Origin: Teichococcus deserti | GTDB taxonomy: Bacteria; Pseudomonadota; Alphaproteobacteria; Acetobacterales; Acetobacteraceae | Direction: 5' to 3' | Length of the DNA stretch: 57,707 nt | Assembly (NCBI RefSeq): GCF_001982615.1 | Contig: NZ_MLCO01000031.1 | Span: 1 to 57,707, forward strand | Part shown: positions 8,344-16,703 of the stretch, piece by piece | How positions within the stretch are numbered: the first letter of the stretch is position 1 | Layout of the letters: the number at the start of each line of letters is the position of its first letter | Translations under genes and position numbers: made by a program | The notes under the pieces: model-generated | What the model was told of the DNA's origin: nothing | Seen by the model: the letters and a program-made list of their open reading frames with translations, nothing else | Databases searched by the model: none

Positions 8344-9357
8344 CTAGCCCAGCTTGCCGACCGCGGCCTCGAGCTGGCCCCAGGCCTCGGCGCCGTAGCG
8401 GGTCTTCCACTGCTCGTAGAAGCCGGCCTGCTGCAGCTTCTGGCGGAAGGGCGCGGGGTCGGGGGCGTTGAAGCGCAGGCCGCGGGCGGCCAGCGTGCCC
8501 TCCAGCGCGGTGGAGAGGGTCGCCAGGTCCTCGCGCTCGCGCAGCGCGGCGGCGTCGAGCTCCTGCTGCACCATCTCCTGCTGGCCGGTCGTGAGGCCTG
8601 CGAAGGCGCGGCGGTTGGCCAGCAGCCAGAAGCCGTCCCACATGTGGTTGGTCATGGCGCAGAATTTCTGGACCTCATAGAGGCGGGCGGTCTCGATGAC
8701 GGGCAGCGGGTTTTCCTGGCCGTCGACCAGGCGGGTCTGCAGCGCCGAATAGGTCTCGGCGAAGTTGATCGAGGCGGGCGCCGCGCCGAAGGCCCGGAAC
8801 AGCGAGGTCCAGAGCGGGCTGACGGGCACGCGGATCTTGAAGTTGGCCAGGTCCTCGGGCTTTTCCACCGGCTTGGCGGCCGAGGTGATCTGGCGAAAGC
8901 CGTTGTCCCAGATGCGGGTCATCGGCGTCAGCCCGGCCTTGGCGATCTCGCCGCGCAGGAAGGCGCCCAGCGCCCCGTCCATGGCGCGCCAGACGGTCGG
9001 ATAGTCGGGGAAGGCGAAGCCGACGCCGTTCAGCGAGGCCACCGGCACCAGGGTCGAGAGGATCAGCCCCGACAGCGTCATCATCTGCACCGCGCCGGAG
9101 CGCAGCTGGCTCAGCACGTCGGTGTCGGCGCCGAGCTGGTTGGCCGGGAACAGCCGCAGCTCCAGCTTGCCATCGCTGCGGCTTCCGATGGTGGCCGCGG
9201 CCTCCAGCAGCCGCTGGTTCAGCGGGTGGCTGGGGGGCAGGTTGGTGGAGAGGCGCAGCACGGTCTCGGCCGCCAGGGGGCGGCGCAGCGCCGGCAGCGC
9301 CAGGGCCAGGCCCAGCGAGGCCGCGCCGAGATGGCGGCGGGTCAGCAAGTCAGTCAT
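8344..9357 (-). CDS. TRAP transporter solute-binding protein, DctP family
   Basis: A 337-residue periplasmic protein for tripartite ATP-independent uptake of an organic acid. It starts MTDLLTRRHLGAASLGLALALPALRRPLAA, a twin-arginine-type signal. It then has the DctP-like opening (TVLRLSTNLPPSHPLN), WDNGFRQITSAAKPV in mid-protein (the conserved R-x-x-T region) and GQENPLPVIE. The ATG at 9357 follows AGGGAAA. No DctQ/DctM membrane subunits are in the window, so it is either an orphan or works with a distant transporter. The ligand (C4-dicarboxylate, keto acid or similar) cannot be read from sequence. Confidence 0.88.
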   Translation of the reverse strand: MTDLLTRRHLGAASLGLALALPALRRPLAAETVLRLSTNLPPSHPLNQRLLEAAATIGSRSDGKLELRLFPANQLGADTDVLSQLRSGAVQMMTLSGLILSTLVPVASLNGVGFAFPDYPTVWRAMDGALGAFLRGEIAKAGLTPMTRIWDNGFRQITSAAKPVEKPEDLANFKIRVPVSPLWTSLFRAFGAAPASINFAETYSALQTRLVDGQENPLPVIETARLYEVQKFCAMTNHMWDGFWLLANRRAFAGLTTGQQEMVQQELDAAALREREDLATLSTALEGTLAARGLRFNAPDPAPFRQKLQQAGFYEQWKTRYGAEAWGQLEAAVGKLG

Positions 9358-9454
9358 CCGGTCGTTTCCCTGGTCGCCCGGGGTTTTTGGACGGTCCCGG
9401 GTCGCGCGCCGCGCCAGACTGCGCCCGGCGCGGCGACACTCCAAGGGGGAAAGC

Positions 9455-10870
9455 TCAGCCCCGGCTGGTGCCCATGGCCTGACCGAGCTCGGCAATGGCC
9501 GCCAGCTTGGCCTCGAAGAGCGACCAGTCGTCGGATTCGGCGATCGGGGCCCAGAGCGCCTCGAGCTCGTCGATCAGCAGGCGGGCGGCGGGGATGGCGC
9601 GGTGGAAATAGGGGTGCTCCAGCCGGGTGGTGTCGACGGCGCGGAAGTCCTCCAGCCGCTCCTTGAAGGCGGCGAAGGCCGGGGTCGCGTAATGCGCGGC
9701 CGAGGGGCTGGCGGCCGCGCGGACGCCACTGGCGAGACCCCCCTGCCAGTCGAAGACCGCCTGCTCGAAGGGCGCCTGGCTTTCGCCCAGGAAGCTCTCC
9801 CAGAGGACGCAGAGCTGGGTGTCGGCCTCCTGCCCCAGGCTGCGCAGGCCCAGGCGCTGCAGCCAGGCCTCGGTCCAGGCGGCCTCGAAGGCGGGGGCGA
9901 AGCCTTCCAGCGTGCCCTGCAGCGCGTCCATGCTGGAGAGTGGCAGGAGGCATTCGGCCAGCCGCGCCAGGTTCCACAGCAGGGTCTGCGGCTGGCGGCC
10001 ATAGGCGTAGAGGCCGTTATAGTCGAAATAGGCGGCGGTGAAGTTCGGGTCGTAGGTCGGCAGGAAGCGCCAGGGGCCGTAGTCGAAGCTCTCGCCGGTG
10101 ATGTTGATGTTGTCGGTGTTCAGCACGCCATGGACGAAGCCGGCGGCCATCCATTGCGCGCCGGTCCGGGCCACCCGGCGCATCACGGCTTCCAGGAAAG
10201 CGGTGGCGTCGCGGCCGGCGGCCTCGGGCAGGTAGTTGTCCAGGCAGTATTCCATCAGCCGCTGCACGCCGGCGGTGTCGCGGTTGAAGGCCAGGCGCTG
10301 AAAGCTGCCGATGCGGACATGCGAATGGTTCAGCCGCACCAGCACGGCGCTGCGGGTGGGGGAGGGCTCGTCCTGGCGCACCAGGTTCTCCCCGGTCTCG
10401 ACCAGGCTGAAGGGCTTCGAGGTGTCGACGCCCTGGGCCTCCAGCAATTGCGCGGCCAGCACCTCGCGCACGCCGCCCTTCAGGGTCAGGCGGCCATCGG
10501 CGCCGCGCGACCAGGGGGTTGTTCCAGTCCCCTTGGTGCCGAGGTCCAGAAGCCGCCCGCCCTCTTCCTCCAGCTGAGCGAACAGAAAACCGCGGCCGTC
10601 GCCGAGCTGCGGGTTGAAGCTGCGGAACTGGTGGCCGTGGTAGCGCAGCGCCAGCGGCTGCTCGAAGCTGCCGAGCAGGGGCCGGAAGCGGCCGAAATGG
10701 TCGGTCCATTCGGCCTCGGTCAGGCCGCCGAGCCCGAGCGCCGCCGCCCAGGGCTGGTTGCGGAAGCGGATGCGGTGCTGCGGGAACTCGGCCGCGGCGA
10801 CCACGTCGAAGAAATCATCGCCGAGCTGGGCGTGGCGGATGGCCGGGCGGAAGCGTGCATCGAAGGGCAT
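9455..10870 (-). CDS. selO: Protein adenylyltransferase SelO (YdiU family)
   Basis: A 471-residue pseudokinase-fold enzyme that transfers AMP from ATP to Ser/Thr/Tyr of target proteins, known in E. coli for redox homeostasis. Signature blocks are all present: YHGHQF and QLGDGRGF, KGTGTTPWSRGADGR, GGVREVLAAQ, RLNHSHVRIGSF, FVHGVLNTDNINITGESFDYGP and LWNLARLAE. Length matches E. coli SelO (478). The C-terminus (GQAMGTSRG) has no Cys or Sec, unlike the C-terminal Sec/Cys of many homologues. Start ATG 10870 follows GGAAGGA closely. It is divergent from the thioesterase gene. Confidence 0.93.
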   Translation of the reverse strand: MPFDARFRPAIRHAQLGDDFFDVVAAAEFPQHRIRFRNQPWAAALGLGGLTEAEWTDHFGRFRPLLGSFEQPLALRYHGHQFRSFNPQLGDGRGFLFAQLEEEGGRLLDLGTKGTGTTPWSRGADGRLTLKGGVREVLAAQLLEAQGVDTSKPFSLVETGENLVRQDEPSPTRSAVLVRLNHSHVRIGSFQRLAFNRDTAGVQRLMEYCLDNYLPEAAGRDATAFLEAVMRRVARTGAQWMAAGFVHGVLNTDNINITGESFDYGPWRFLPTYDPNFTAAYFDYNGLYAYGRQPQTLLWNLARLAECLLPLSSMDALQGTLEGFAPAFEAAWTEAWLQRLGLRSLGQEADTQLCVLWESFLGESQAPFEQAVFDWQGGLASGVRAAASPSAAHYATPAFAAFKERLEDFRAVDTTRLEHPYFHRAIPAARLLIDELEALWAPIAESDDWSLFEAKLAAIAELGQAMGTSRG

Positions 10871-10988
10871 TCCTTCCAGTTAGGCGCGCCCGCTGGGCGC
10901 GTAAAGCGCCGGCTGCTTGACCTTGGGGGGGAGGGGTCCATACTCAGCTACAACGACTGGAACGATATTCTGCGGAGCGGAATTGCGC

Positions 10989-11423
10989 ATGGCGCTTGGG
11001 ACGGCGGAATTCGATCCGGTCACGGCGGGGTGGTCGGAGCGGGAGGCGGGGGGTTTCACCGACCTGGTCGGGCCGCTCTGGGCCAGGCGCGACAGCGAGG
11101 GATGGGCCTATGGCCTGCTGGCCGGGCCGCAGCATGCCAATGTGCATGGCATCGTGCATGGCGGGATGCTGATGACCTTGATCGACAACGCGCTGGGCCT
11201 GACCGTGTGGGAGGCGACGGGGCGGCAGCCGGCGGTGACGATGCAGCTGAACACGCAGTTCATCGCCGCGGCGCGGCCGGGCGACTTCATCGAGGCGCGG
11301 GGCGAGGTTCTTCGTGTCGCACGGTCGGTGGTCTTCGTCCGCGGTGTTCTGTCTGTCCGTGGCGAGACTGTCCTGGCGGCGGATGGCGTGTGGAAGGTGA
11401 TCAGATCTTCTAATCAAAAATAG
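10989..11423 (+). CDS. PaaI-like hotdog thioesterase
   Basis: A 144-residue single hotdog-fold protein. NVHGIVHGGMLMTLIDNALG contains the HGG motif of PaaI/YbgC-type acyl-CoA thioesterases, and TMQLNTQFIAAARPGDFIEARG is the conserved second half. It probably hydrolyses an aryl- or acyl-CoA, releasing CoA. I chose ATG 10989; an upstream in-frame extension lacks family similarity. The gap to SelO (10871-10988) holds a 7-bp hairpin CGCGCCC/GGGCGCG near 10884-10898 and a TTGACC near 10917, with no convincing -10. A palindromic terminator-like repeat follows its stop. Confidence 0.88.
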   Translation: MALGTAEFDPVTAGWSEREAGGFTDLVGPLWARRDSEGWAYGLLAGPQHANVHGIVHGGMLMTLIDNALGLTVWEATGRQPAVTMQLNTQFIAAARPGDFIEARGEVLRVARSVVFVRGVLSVRGETVLAADGVWKVIRSSNQK

Positions 11424-11453
11424 ATGGGGGTTCGGGGGAATACTTCCCCCTGA
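11421..11453. terminator. Palindromic terminator-like repeat, copy 1 (after thioesterase)
   Basis: GGGGGAA (11434-11440), loop TAC, TTCCCCC (11444-11450), flanked by an outer GGT/ACC pair. The tail ATAGATGGGGGTTC lies on the left, so the ACCCCCATCTATTTTT tail reads on the minus strand and overlaps the thioesterase stop codon. It belongs to the same sequence family as the elements at 30646, 30838, 33384 and 38479. Confidence 0.65.
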
Positions 11454-11504
11454 CCTTTCTGAAACAGGCGAAACAGCCGCAGCCTTGGGAGGGGCGTTCT
11501 GGTC

Positions 11505-12182
11505 ATGCTGGACAGGCGTGTCGCGGATTTTGCGCAGGCCATTGCCGGGATCGGCGACGGCGCGACGATCTTGCTGGGCGGCTTTGGCGGCGCGGGCACG
11601 CCGCTGGGCCTGGTGGCGGCGGTGCATGCGGCAGGGCTGAAGGACCTGACGGTCATCGCCAACAACGGCGGCAGCGCCGAGCCGGATCTGAGCCTGTGGC
11701 TGGCGGCGGGACAGGTGCGCAAGCTGGTCTGCTCCTATCCCAAGTCCAAGCTGAACACGACGGCGAGCTTTTCCGAGCTGTATCTGGCCGGGAAGATCGA
11801 GCTGGAGCTGGTGCCGCAGGGCACGCTGGTCGAGCGCATCCGCTGCGGCGGCGCGGGCCTCGGCGGGTTCTACACGCCGGTGGGCGCCGGCACCGCGCTG
11901 GCCGAGGGCAAGGAGACCCGCATGATCGACGGGCGCGAGCATGTGCTGGAGAAGCCGATCCGGGCCGATGTGGCGCTGCTGCGGGCGCGGCAGGCGGATC
12001 GCCTGGGCAACCTGACCTACAACATGGCCGCGCGGAACTTTGCGCCGGTGATGGCGACGGCGGCGGAGCTGGTGGTGGCCGAGGTCGAGGAATTCGTCGA
12101 GCCGGGCGCGATCGATCCGGAAGCGGTGGTGACGCCGGGCATCTTCGTCGACCGCGTGGTGCTGAAGGGGGCGCCGCGATGA
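11505..12182 (+). CDS. 3-oxoacid CoA-transferase, subunit A
   Basis: A 225-residue alpha subunit of a family I CoA-transferase. It shows the N-terminal glycine-rich GGFGGAGTPLGLV, then IANNGGSAEPDLSLW, and PQGTLVERIRCGGAGLGGFYTPVG typical of succinyl-CoA:3-ketoacid CoA-transferase and the PcaI/ScoA/AtoD group. It transfers CoA from succinyl-CoA or acetyl-CoA to acetoacetate or another 3-oxoacid. The stop overlaps the start of the beta subunit (ATGA), as usual for these pairs. GGGAGG lies about a dozen bases upstream of ATG 11505. Whether it acts on acetoacetate or 3-oxoadipate cannot be decided. Confidence 0.93.
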   Translation: MLDRRVADFAQAIAGIGDGATILLGGFGGAGTPLGLVAAVHAAGLKDLTVIANNGGSAEPDLSLWLAAGQVRKLVCSYPKSKLNTTASFSELYLAGKIELELVPQGTLVERIRCGGAGLGGFYTPVGAGTALAEGKETRMIDGREHVLEKPIRADVALLRARQADRLGNLTYNMAARNFAPVMATAAELVVAEVEEFVEPGAIDPEAVVTPGIFVDRVVLKGAPR

Positions 12183-12841
12183 GCACGCCCTTGACCCGCG
12201 AGCAGCTGGCCCGCCGCATCGCCCGCGCCATTCCGGACGGCGCCTTCGTCAATCTGGGCATCGGGCTGCCCGACCAGATCCCCGACCACATCCCCGCCGG
12301 CCGCGAGATCTTCCTGCACAGCGAGAACGGCATCCTGAACATGGGACCGCGGCCGCCGGCGGGCGAGGAGAACTGGGACCTGATCAATGCGGGCAAGCAG
12401 CCGGTGACGCTGCGCACCGGCGGTTCCTTCTTCGATTCCTCGCTGAGCTTCGCGATGATGCGGGGCGGGCATCTCGACATTTCTGTGCTCGGTGCCTTCC
12501 AGGTGTCGGAGAGGGGCGACCTGGCGAACTGGTCGACCGGCATCGGCGAGGGCGTCCCCGCGGTCGGCGGCGCGATGGATCTGGCGGTGGGCGCCCGGGA
12601 GATCTGGGTGATGATGGAGCATACCTCGCGGCACGGGCATGCGCGGATCGTACGCGACTGCACCTATCCGCTGACCGCCCGCGGCGTGGTGAAGCGGATT
12701 TTCTCCAACCTCGCCGTCATCGCCGTCACCGCGGACGGGCTGGAGGTCGAGGAAATCCTGCCGGGCCTCAGCCTCGACGCGCTGCGCGCCCAGACCGAGG
12801 CGCCGCTGCGCCCCGGCGCGATGCGGCCGCTGGAGGGCTGA
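12179..12841 (+). CDS. 3-oxoacid CoA-transferase, subunit B
   Basis: A 220-residue beta subunit. The catalytic glutamate lies in SENGILNMGP (Glu49), which forms the glutamyl-CoA thioester. FVNLGIGLPDQIPDHI and GGHLDISVLGAFQVSERGDLANW are classic family blocks, and GMARHTS is replaced by MMEHTSRHG. It starts at ATG 12179 inside the alpha-subunit stop, so translation is coupled. The pair precedes a MocR-type regulator by ten bases on the same strand, so that regulator may control or read the product of this pathway. Confidence 0.93.
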   Translation: MSTPLTREQLARRIARAIPDGAFVNLGIGLPDQIPDHIPAGREIFLHSENGILNMGPRPPAGEENWDLINAGKQPVTLRTGGSFFDSSLSFAMMRGGHLDISVLGAFQVSERGDLANWSTGIGEGVPAVGGAMDLAVGAREIWVMMEHTSRHGHARIVRDCTYPLTARGVVKRIFSNLAVIAVTADGLEVEEILPGLSLDALRAQTEAPLRPGAMRPLEG

Positions 12842-12850
12842 CGCGCGCCC

Positions 12851-14242
12851 ATGGCAGCCGAAGGCAGCCGCGTCGCGCGCATCGTGGCGCGGCTGTCGGG
12901 ATCGATCGCGGCAGGGACGCTGCGCGCCGGGGAGCGCATCGCTTCCGTCCGTCAGGCGGCGCGCGACCAGGGCGTGTCGAAGAACACCATGGCCGAGGCC
13001 TATGACCGGCTGGTCGCCGCCGGATGCCTGGAAGCCCGCCGCGGTTCAGGCTTTTTCGTCACGTCGCAGCCGGTCGTCGCCACCCCGCAGGCCAAGCCGC
13101 ATCTCGCCGAGGCGCTCGACCTGGTCTCGCTGCTGCGCGAGCAGGGCGAGGCGCATTATGCCGTCCGCCCCGGCGATGGCCGCCCGCCGCCGGCCTGGAT
13201 GGAACGCTCGGAGCTCGCCGCGCATTTCCGCCTGCCGCGCCAGGCCGCCGGCGAGGCGCCGGGCCAGGCGCATGACTATGGCAGCGCCTGGGGCTACGCG
13301 CCGCTGCGCGAGCGGCTGTCGCTGACGCTGGCCGAGCGCGGCATCGCCTGCCCGCCGGACCGGCTGCTGCTGACCCAGGGGGCGAACCATGCGCTGGACC
13401 TGATCATCCGCCAGCTGGTCGAGCCGGGCGACACGGTGCTGGTCGACGATCCCGGCTACTACCCGCTCTTCGCCAAGCTCAGCCTGGCCAAGGCGCGGAT
13501 CATCGGCATCCCGCGCGGGCCGGAAGGGCCCGACCTGGCCGCGCTGGAACGGGTTCTCGCGGGTTGCCGGCCACGCGCCTTGTTCACCCAGTCGCTGGCG
13601 CACAACCCGACCGGCGGCGGGCTTTCGCTCCCCGTGGCGCATGCCCTGCTGCAGGCCGCCGAGCGCGCCGGCTTCCTGATCGTCGAGGACGATGCCTTCG
13701 CCGACATCCTGCCCGCCGCCCTGCCGCGCCTCGCGGCGCTGGATGGGTTGCGGCGGGTTCTCTATGTCGGCACCTTTTCCAAGACACTGTCGGCGTCGCT
13801 CAGGGTGGGCTTCGTCGCGGCGCCGCCGGGGCTGGCGGCGACGCTGGCCGACCTGAAGCTGCTGACCGTCGTCGCCACCTCGCAATATGCCGAGCGGCTG
13901 GTCTGCGGGCTGATCGCCGCCGGGCATTACCGCCGCCACCTGGCGCGGCTGCAGCGCCGCGTCGCCGCCGCGACCGAGCGCGCCGTCGCCGACCTGTCCG
14001 CCATCGGCCTCGCCGCCCGCGCGCCCCCCGGCGGCGGTTTTTATCTATGGATCGAGTTGCCCGGCGGCGTCGACGAGGCCGCGTTGTGTCGTGCCGCGGC
14101 GTCGGAAAGCATCTTCCTCGCCCCTGGCAGCGTCTTCCGCATCGAGCGGGAGGGCGCCGTCGCAGCGCTGCGCTGCAACGTCGCCCATGCCGCCGATCCG
14201 CGCTTCCTGCAGTTCATGCGCGGGCAGTTCGGAGCGCGTTAG
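12851..14242 (+). CDS. MocR/PdxR-type regulator: GntR winged helix fused to class I aminotransferase fold
   Basis: A 463-residue protein with an N-terminal GntR DNA-binding domain (about 5-75; GERIASVRQAARDQGVSKNTMAEAYDRL) and a fold-type I PLP aminotransferase domain (about 115-455). The PLP-lysine is Lys311 in YVGTFSKTLSASLRVGF. MocR proteins bind PLP or an amino-acid adduct to regulate transcription; most act on a neighbouring promoter. It sits ten bases after the CoA-transferase pair on the same strand. Its stop overlaps the stop of the convergent HMG-CoA reductase gene by three bases. Its ligand is unknown. Confidence 0.92.
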   Translation: MAAEGSRVARIVARLSGSIAAGTLRAGERIASVRQAARDQGVSKNTMAEAYDRLVAAGCLEARRGSGFFVTSQPVVATPQAKPHLAEALDLVSLLREQGEAHYAVRPGDGRPPPAWMERSELAAHFRLPRQAAGEAPGQAHDYGSAWGYAPLRERLSLTLAERGIACPPDRLLLTQGANHALDLIIRQLVEPGDTVLVDDPGYYPLFAKLSLAKARIIGIPRGPEGPDLAALERVLAGCRPRALFTQSLAHNPTGGGLSLPVAHALLQAAERAGFLIVEDDAFADILPAALPRLAALDGLRRVLYVGTFSKTLSASLRVGFVAAPPGLAATLADLKLLTVVATSQYAERLVCGLIAAGHYRRHLARLQRRVAAATERAVADLSAIGLAARAPPGGGFYLWIELPGGVDEAALCRAAASESIFLAPGSVFRIEREGAVAALRCNVAHAADPRFLQFMRGQFGAR

Positions 14243-15513
14243 CCGCGCAGCTGCGCCAGCACCTCGGTCGCCGCGTCCTGGCGGACCTGGCGGCGCTCGA
14301 CCAGGATGGCGGCGACGCGGCCGACCTCCTCCCCCACCGCGCCGGCGGCGATGGCCACGTTATGCGCATGCAGCGCCATATGGCCCTGCTGGATGCCGAC
14401 GGTGGCCAGCGCCTTCATCGCGCCGAAATTCTGCGCGAGGCCGACGGCGGCGATGATGCGGGCCAGGCGCTCGGCGGTCTTGACGCCCAGGATCTTCAGG
14501 CAGGCCTGGGCGGTGGGGTGGATCTTGGTGGCGCCGCCTACCAGGCCCACCGGCATCGGCAGCTCGATCATGCCGGCCAGCTCGCCCTCCGCCGTCATCT
14601 CCCAATGCGTCAGGCTGGTGTAGCGGCCGGCGCGCGCGGCATAGGCATGGGCGCCGGCCTCGACCGCGCGGGTGTCGTTGCCGGTGGCCAGCACCACCGC
14701 CGAGACGCCGTTCATGATGCCTTTGTTGTGGGTGGCGGCGCGATAGGGATCGGCCTCGGCGAAGTGGTAGGCGGCCAGCATGCCGTCGCGCACCGCCTCG
14801 CCGCCGATCGCCTCCACCGGCCAGACGGCGCGGGCGCGGGCCAGGCGGCGGTCGGCCAGGTTGGAGAGAATGCGAAGGAGAGAGCGGCCGCCGCTCCATT
14901 CGGCCAGTCGCGGGGCCAGCGTCTCGGCCATGGTGTTGACCGTGTTGGCGCCCATGGCGTCGCGGGTGTCGACGATCAGATGGACGATGACCATGGTGCC
15001 GCCGCGGCTCGGCAGGATGCGCACCTCGAGGTCGCGGAAGCCGCCGCCGAGGCGCACCAGCATCGGGTCGCAGGCGTCGCAGAGCGCGCCGATCTCGGCC
15101 CGCCGCTCCAGGATGCGCAGCCGCGCGCTTTCCGGGTCGGCGACGCCCAGCAGCTGCACCTGGGCGATCATCTCGCCGCCGGACATCGAGGTGGTGAAGC
15201 CGCCGCGGTCATAGCATTGCCGCGCCGAATTGCAGACGGCGGCGACCACCGAGCTTTCCTCGGTCGCCATCGGCACCAGCACGTCTTCGCCGTCGATGCG
15301 CAGGTTGGTGGCGACGCCGACCGGGATGGCGATGCTCGAGACCACGTTCTCGATCATATGCTCGGCCAGATGCGGGTCGATGTTGCCGTCGCGCGCCAGC
15401 TGGGCGGTGGCGGCGCCGTCCAGCCCGGCGAAGGCGGCGACGGCCTCGCGCCGCTCCTCGGCGGACATGCGGTGGAACCCGCTGATGCGGGACGTCAGAT
15501 TGCTGATCGACAT
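14239..15513 (-). CDS. mvaA: Hydroxymethylglutaryl-CoA reductase, degradative (class II)
   Basis: A 424-residue class II HMG-CoA reductase. In bacteria without the mevalonate pathway it oxidises mevalonate plus CoA to HMG-CoA with NAD(P). Family blocks are ENVVSSIAIPVGVATNLRIDG, MATEES (catalytic Glu, about 85), DTRDAMGANTVNTMAE, THNKGIMNG (Lys264), TGNDTRAVEAGAHAYA (Asp280) and GHMALHAHN (His378), matching the known Glu/Lys/Asp/His quartet of Pseudomonas mevalonii. Start ATG 15513 follows GGAAGA. It lies 47 bases after a Bug-type SBP gene on the same strand, so both are likely co-transcribed. No HMG-CoA lyase gene is in the window. Confidence 0.94.
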   Translation of the reverse strand: MSISNLTSRISGFHRMSAEERREAVAAFAGLDGAATAQLARDGNIDPHLAEHMIENVVSSIAIPVGVATNLRIDGEDVLVPMATEESSVVAAVCNSARQCYDRGGFTTSMSGGEMIAQVQLLGVADPESARLRILERRAEIGALCDACDPMLVRLGGGFRDLEVRILPSRGGTMVIVHLIVDTRDAMGANTVNTMAETLAPRLAEWSGGRSLLRILSNLADRRLARARAVWPVEAIGGEAVRDGMLAAYHFAEADPYRAATHNKGIMNGVSAVVLATGNDTRAVEAGAHAYAARAGRYTSLTHWEMTAEGELAGMIELPMPVGLVGGATKIHPTAQACLKILGVKTAERLARIIAAVGLAQNFGAMKALATVGIQQGHMALHAHNVAIAAGAVGEEVGRVAAILVERRQVRQDAATEVLAQLRG

Positions 15514-15560
15514 TGTTCTTCCAGACAGCAGAGGAGCGGCGGTGGCGAGGCGGGGCGCGG

Positions 15561-16544
15561 TCACTCCAGGCGGATATTCGCGGCGCGGATCAGGTCGCCC
15601 CATTTCTGGGTGTCGTCGACCAGCCGCTGCTTGGTCGTGGCCGCGTCGCCGCTGACCAGCTGCACGCCCTGCTCGGCCAGGCGGCTGCGCAGGCCAGCGT
15701 CGTCGGTGGCGGATTTCAGCGCGCGGCCGGCCCGCGCCAGCACCGGCGCCGGGGTCTGGGCGGGGGCGAAAAGGCCCTGCCAGAAGAACACCTCGAAGCC
15801 CGGCAGGGTCTGCGCCACCGGCGGCAGCGCCGGGTAGTTGGCGATGGGGGCGGTGGCGGTGACGGCCAGCCCCTTGGTGCCGCCGTCGGACAGCGTCGTC
15901 GCCGCCTCCTGGATCGCCTGGAAGACGGCATGGATGCGGCCCTGGCGCAGGTCCAGCGCTGCCGGCGCGCCGCCGCGATAGGGAACATGGACGATGTCGA
16001 TGCCGGCCCGCGCCCGGAACAGCTCCAGGCACAGATGGCTGACCGAGCCGGTGCCCGGCGAGCCGAAAAGAAGCTTGCCCGGATTGGCCTTGGCGAAGGC
16101 GATCAGCTCGGCGACGTTGTTCACCGCCAGGCCGGGATGGATATGCAGGATGAAGGGCGTCTGAAAGACCATGCCGATGGCCTCCAGCTCCTTCACCGGC
16201 TCCTTCGGCGTCAGGCCGGGCTGCAGCGTCGGGTTGATCGCCAGCGTCGTGGTGCCCATCACCAGCGTGTAGCCGTCGGGCCGGGCGCGGGCGGCATAGG
16301 TGGCGGCGACCGAGGTGGCGGCGCCCGGGCGGTTCTCCACCACCACGGTCTGGCCGAGCTCGCGCGACATCGGCTCGGCGACGGCGCGCGACGCCAGGTC
16401 GGTGACGCCGCCGGGTGGATAGCCCTCGACCAGGGTGATGGCGCGGCTCGGCCAGGAATCGGGCGCCTGCGCGGCGGCGGTGCGGTGCAGCAGGATCGCG
16501 GGCGCAGCGAGGACGCAGCCGAGCAGGGGGCGGCGGTGCAGCAT
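15561..16544 (-). CDS. Tripartite tricarboxylate transporter substrate-binding protein (Bug/TctC family)
   Basis: A 327-residue periplasmic Bug protein. Signal peptide MLHRRPLLGCVLAAPAILL is followed by the family pattern WPSRAITLVEGYPPGGVTDLASRAVAE, VVVENRPGAATSVAA, GYTLVMGTTT, FGSPGTGSVSHL, VPYRGGAPAALDL and GLFAPAQTPAPVL. ATG 16544 follows GGGAGA. There are no TctA/TctB membrane genes nearby. Because it precedes the HMG-CoA reductase in the same transcript, its ligand may be mevalonate, HMG or another branched hydroxy acid; this is inference from position. Confidence 0.9.
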   Translation of the reverse strand: MLHRRPLLGCVLAAPAILLHRTAAAQAPDSWPSRAITLVEGYPPGGVTDLASRAVAEPMSRELGQTVVVENRPGAATSVAATYAARARPDGYTLVMGTTTLAINPTLQPGLTPKEPVKELEAIGMVFQTPFILHIHPGLAVNNVAELIAFAKANPGKLLFGSPGTGSVSHLCLELFRARAGIDIVHVPYRGGAPAALDLRQGRIHAVFQAIQEAATTLSDGGTKGLAVTATAPIANYPALPPVAQTLPGFEVFFWQGLFAPAQTPAPVLARAGRALKSATDDAGLRSRLAEQGVQLVSGDAATTKQRLVDDTQKWGDLIRAANIRLE

Positions 16545-16595
16545 GGACGTCTCCCGAGGTGTTTTGTCGGTTTGTTTTTGTCGTGCAGCGCTATC

Positions 16596-16654
16596 ACTGT
16601 CCCGTGTGCAGCGGCGCGAAAAGGGACAGTTCCGCGGTTTTTCAGTGGGACAGT
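16596..16654. promoter_or_regulatory. Three GGGACAGT boxes in a divergent promoter region
   Basis: The 159-base gap between the Bug SBP (minus) and the GGDEF gene (plus) holds ACTGTCCC at 16596-16603 (inverted) and GGGACAGT at 16623-16630 and 16647-16654. Spacing is 27 and 24 bases start to start. The repetition in a divergent promoter gap suggests an operator for an unidentified regulator. The stretch just left of it is unusually T-rich (about 16561-16580). Confidence 0.45.
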
Positions 16655-16703
16655 CGGTGGCCTGCGAGAATGGCCGAGGCTTCGCGCCGGCCACGCCTCG
16701 GCT

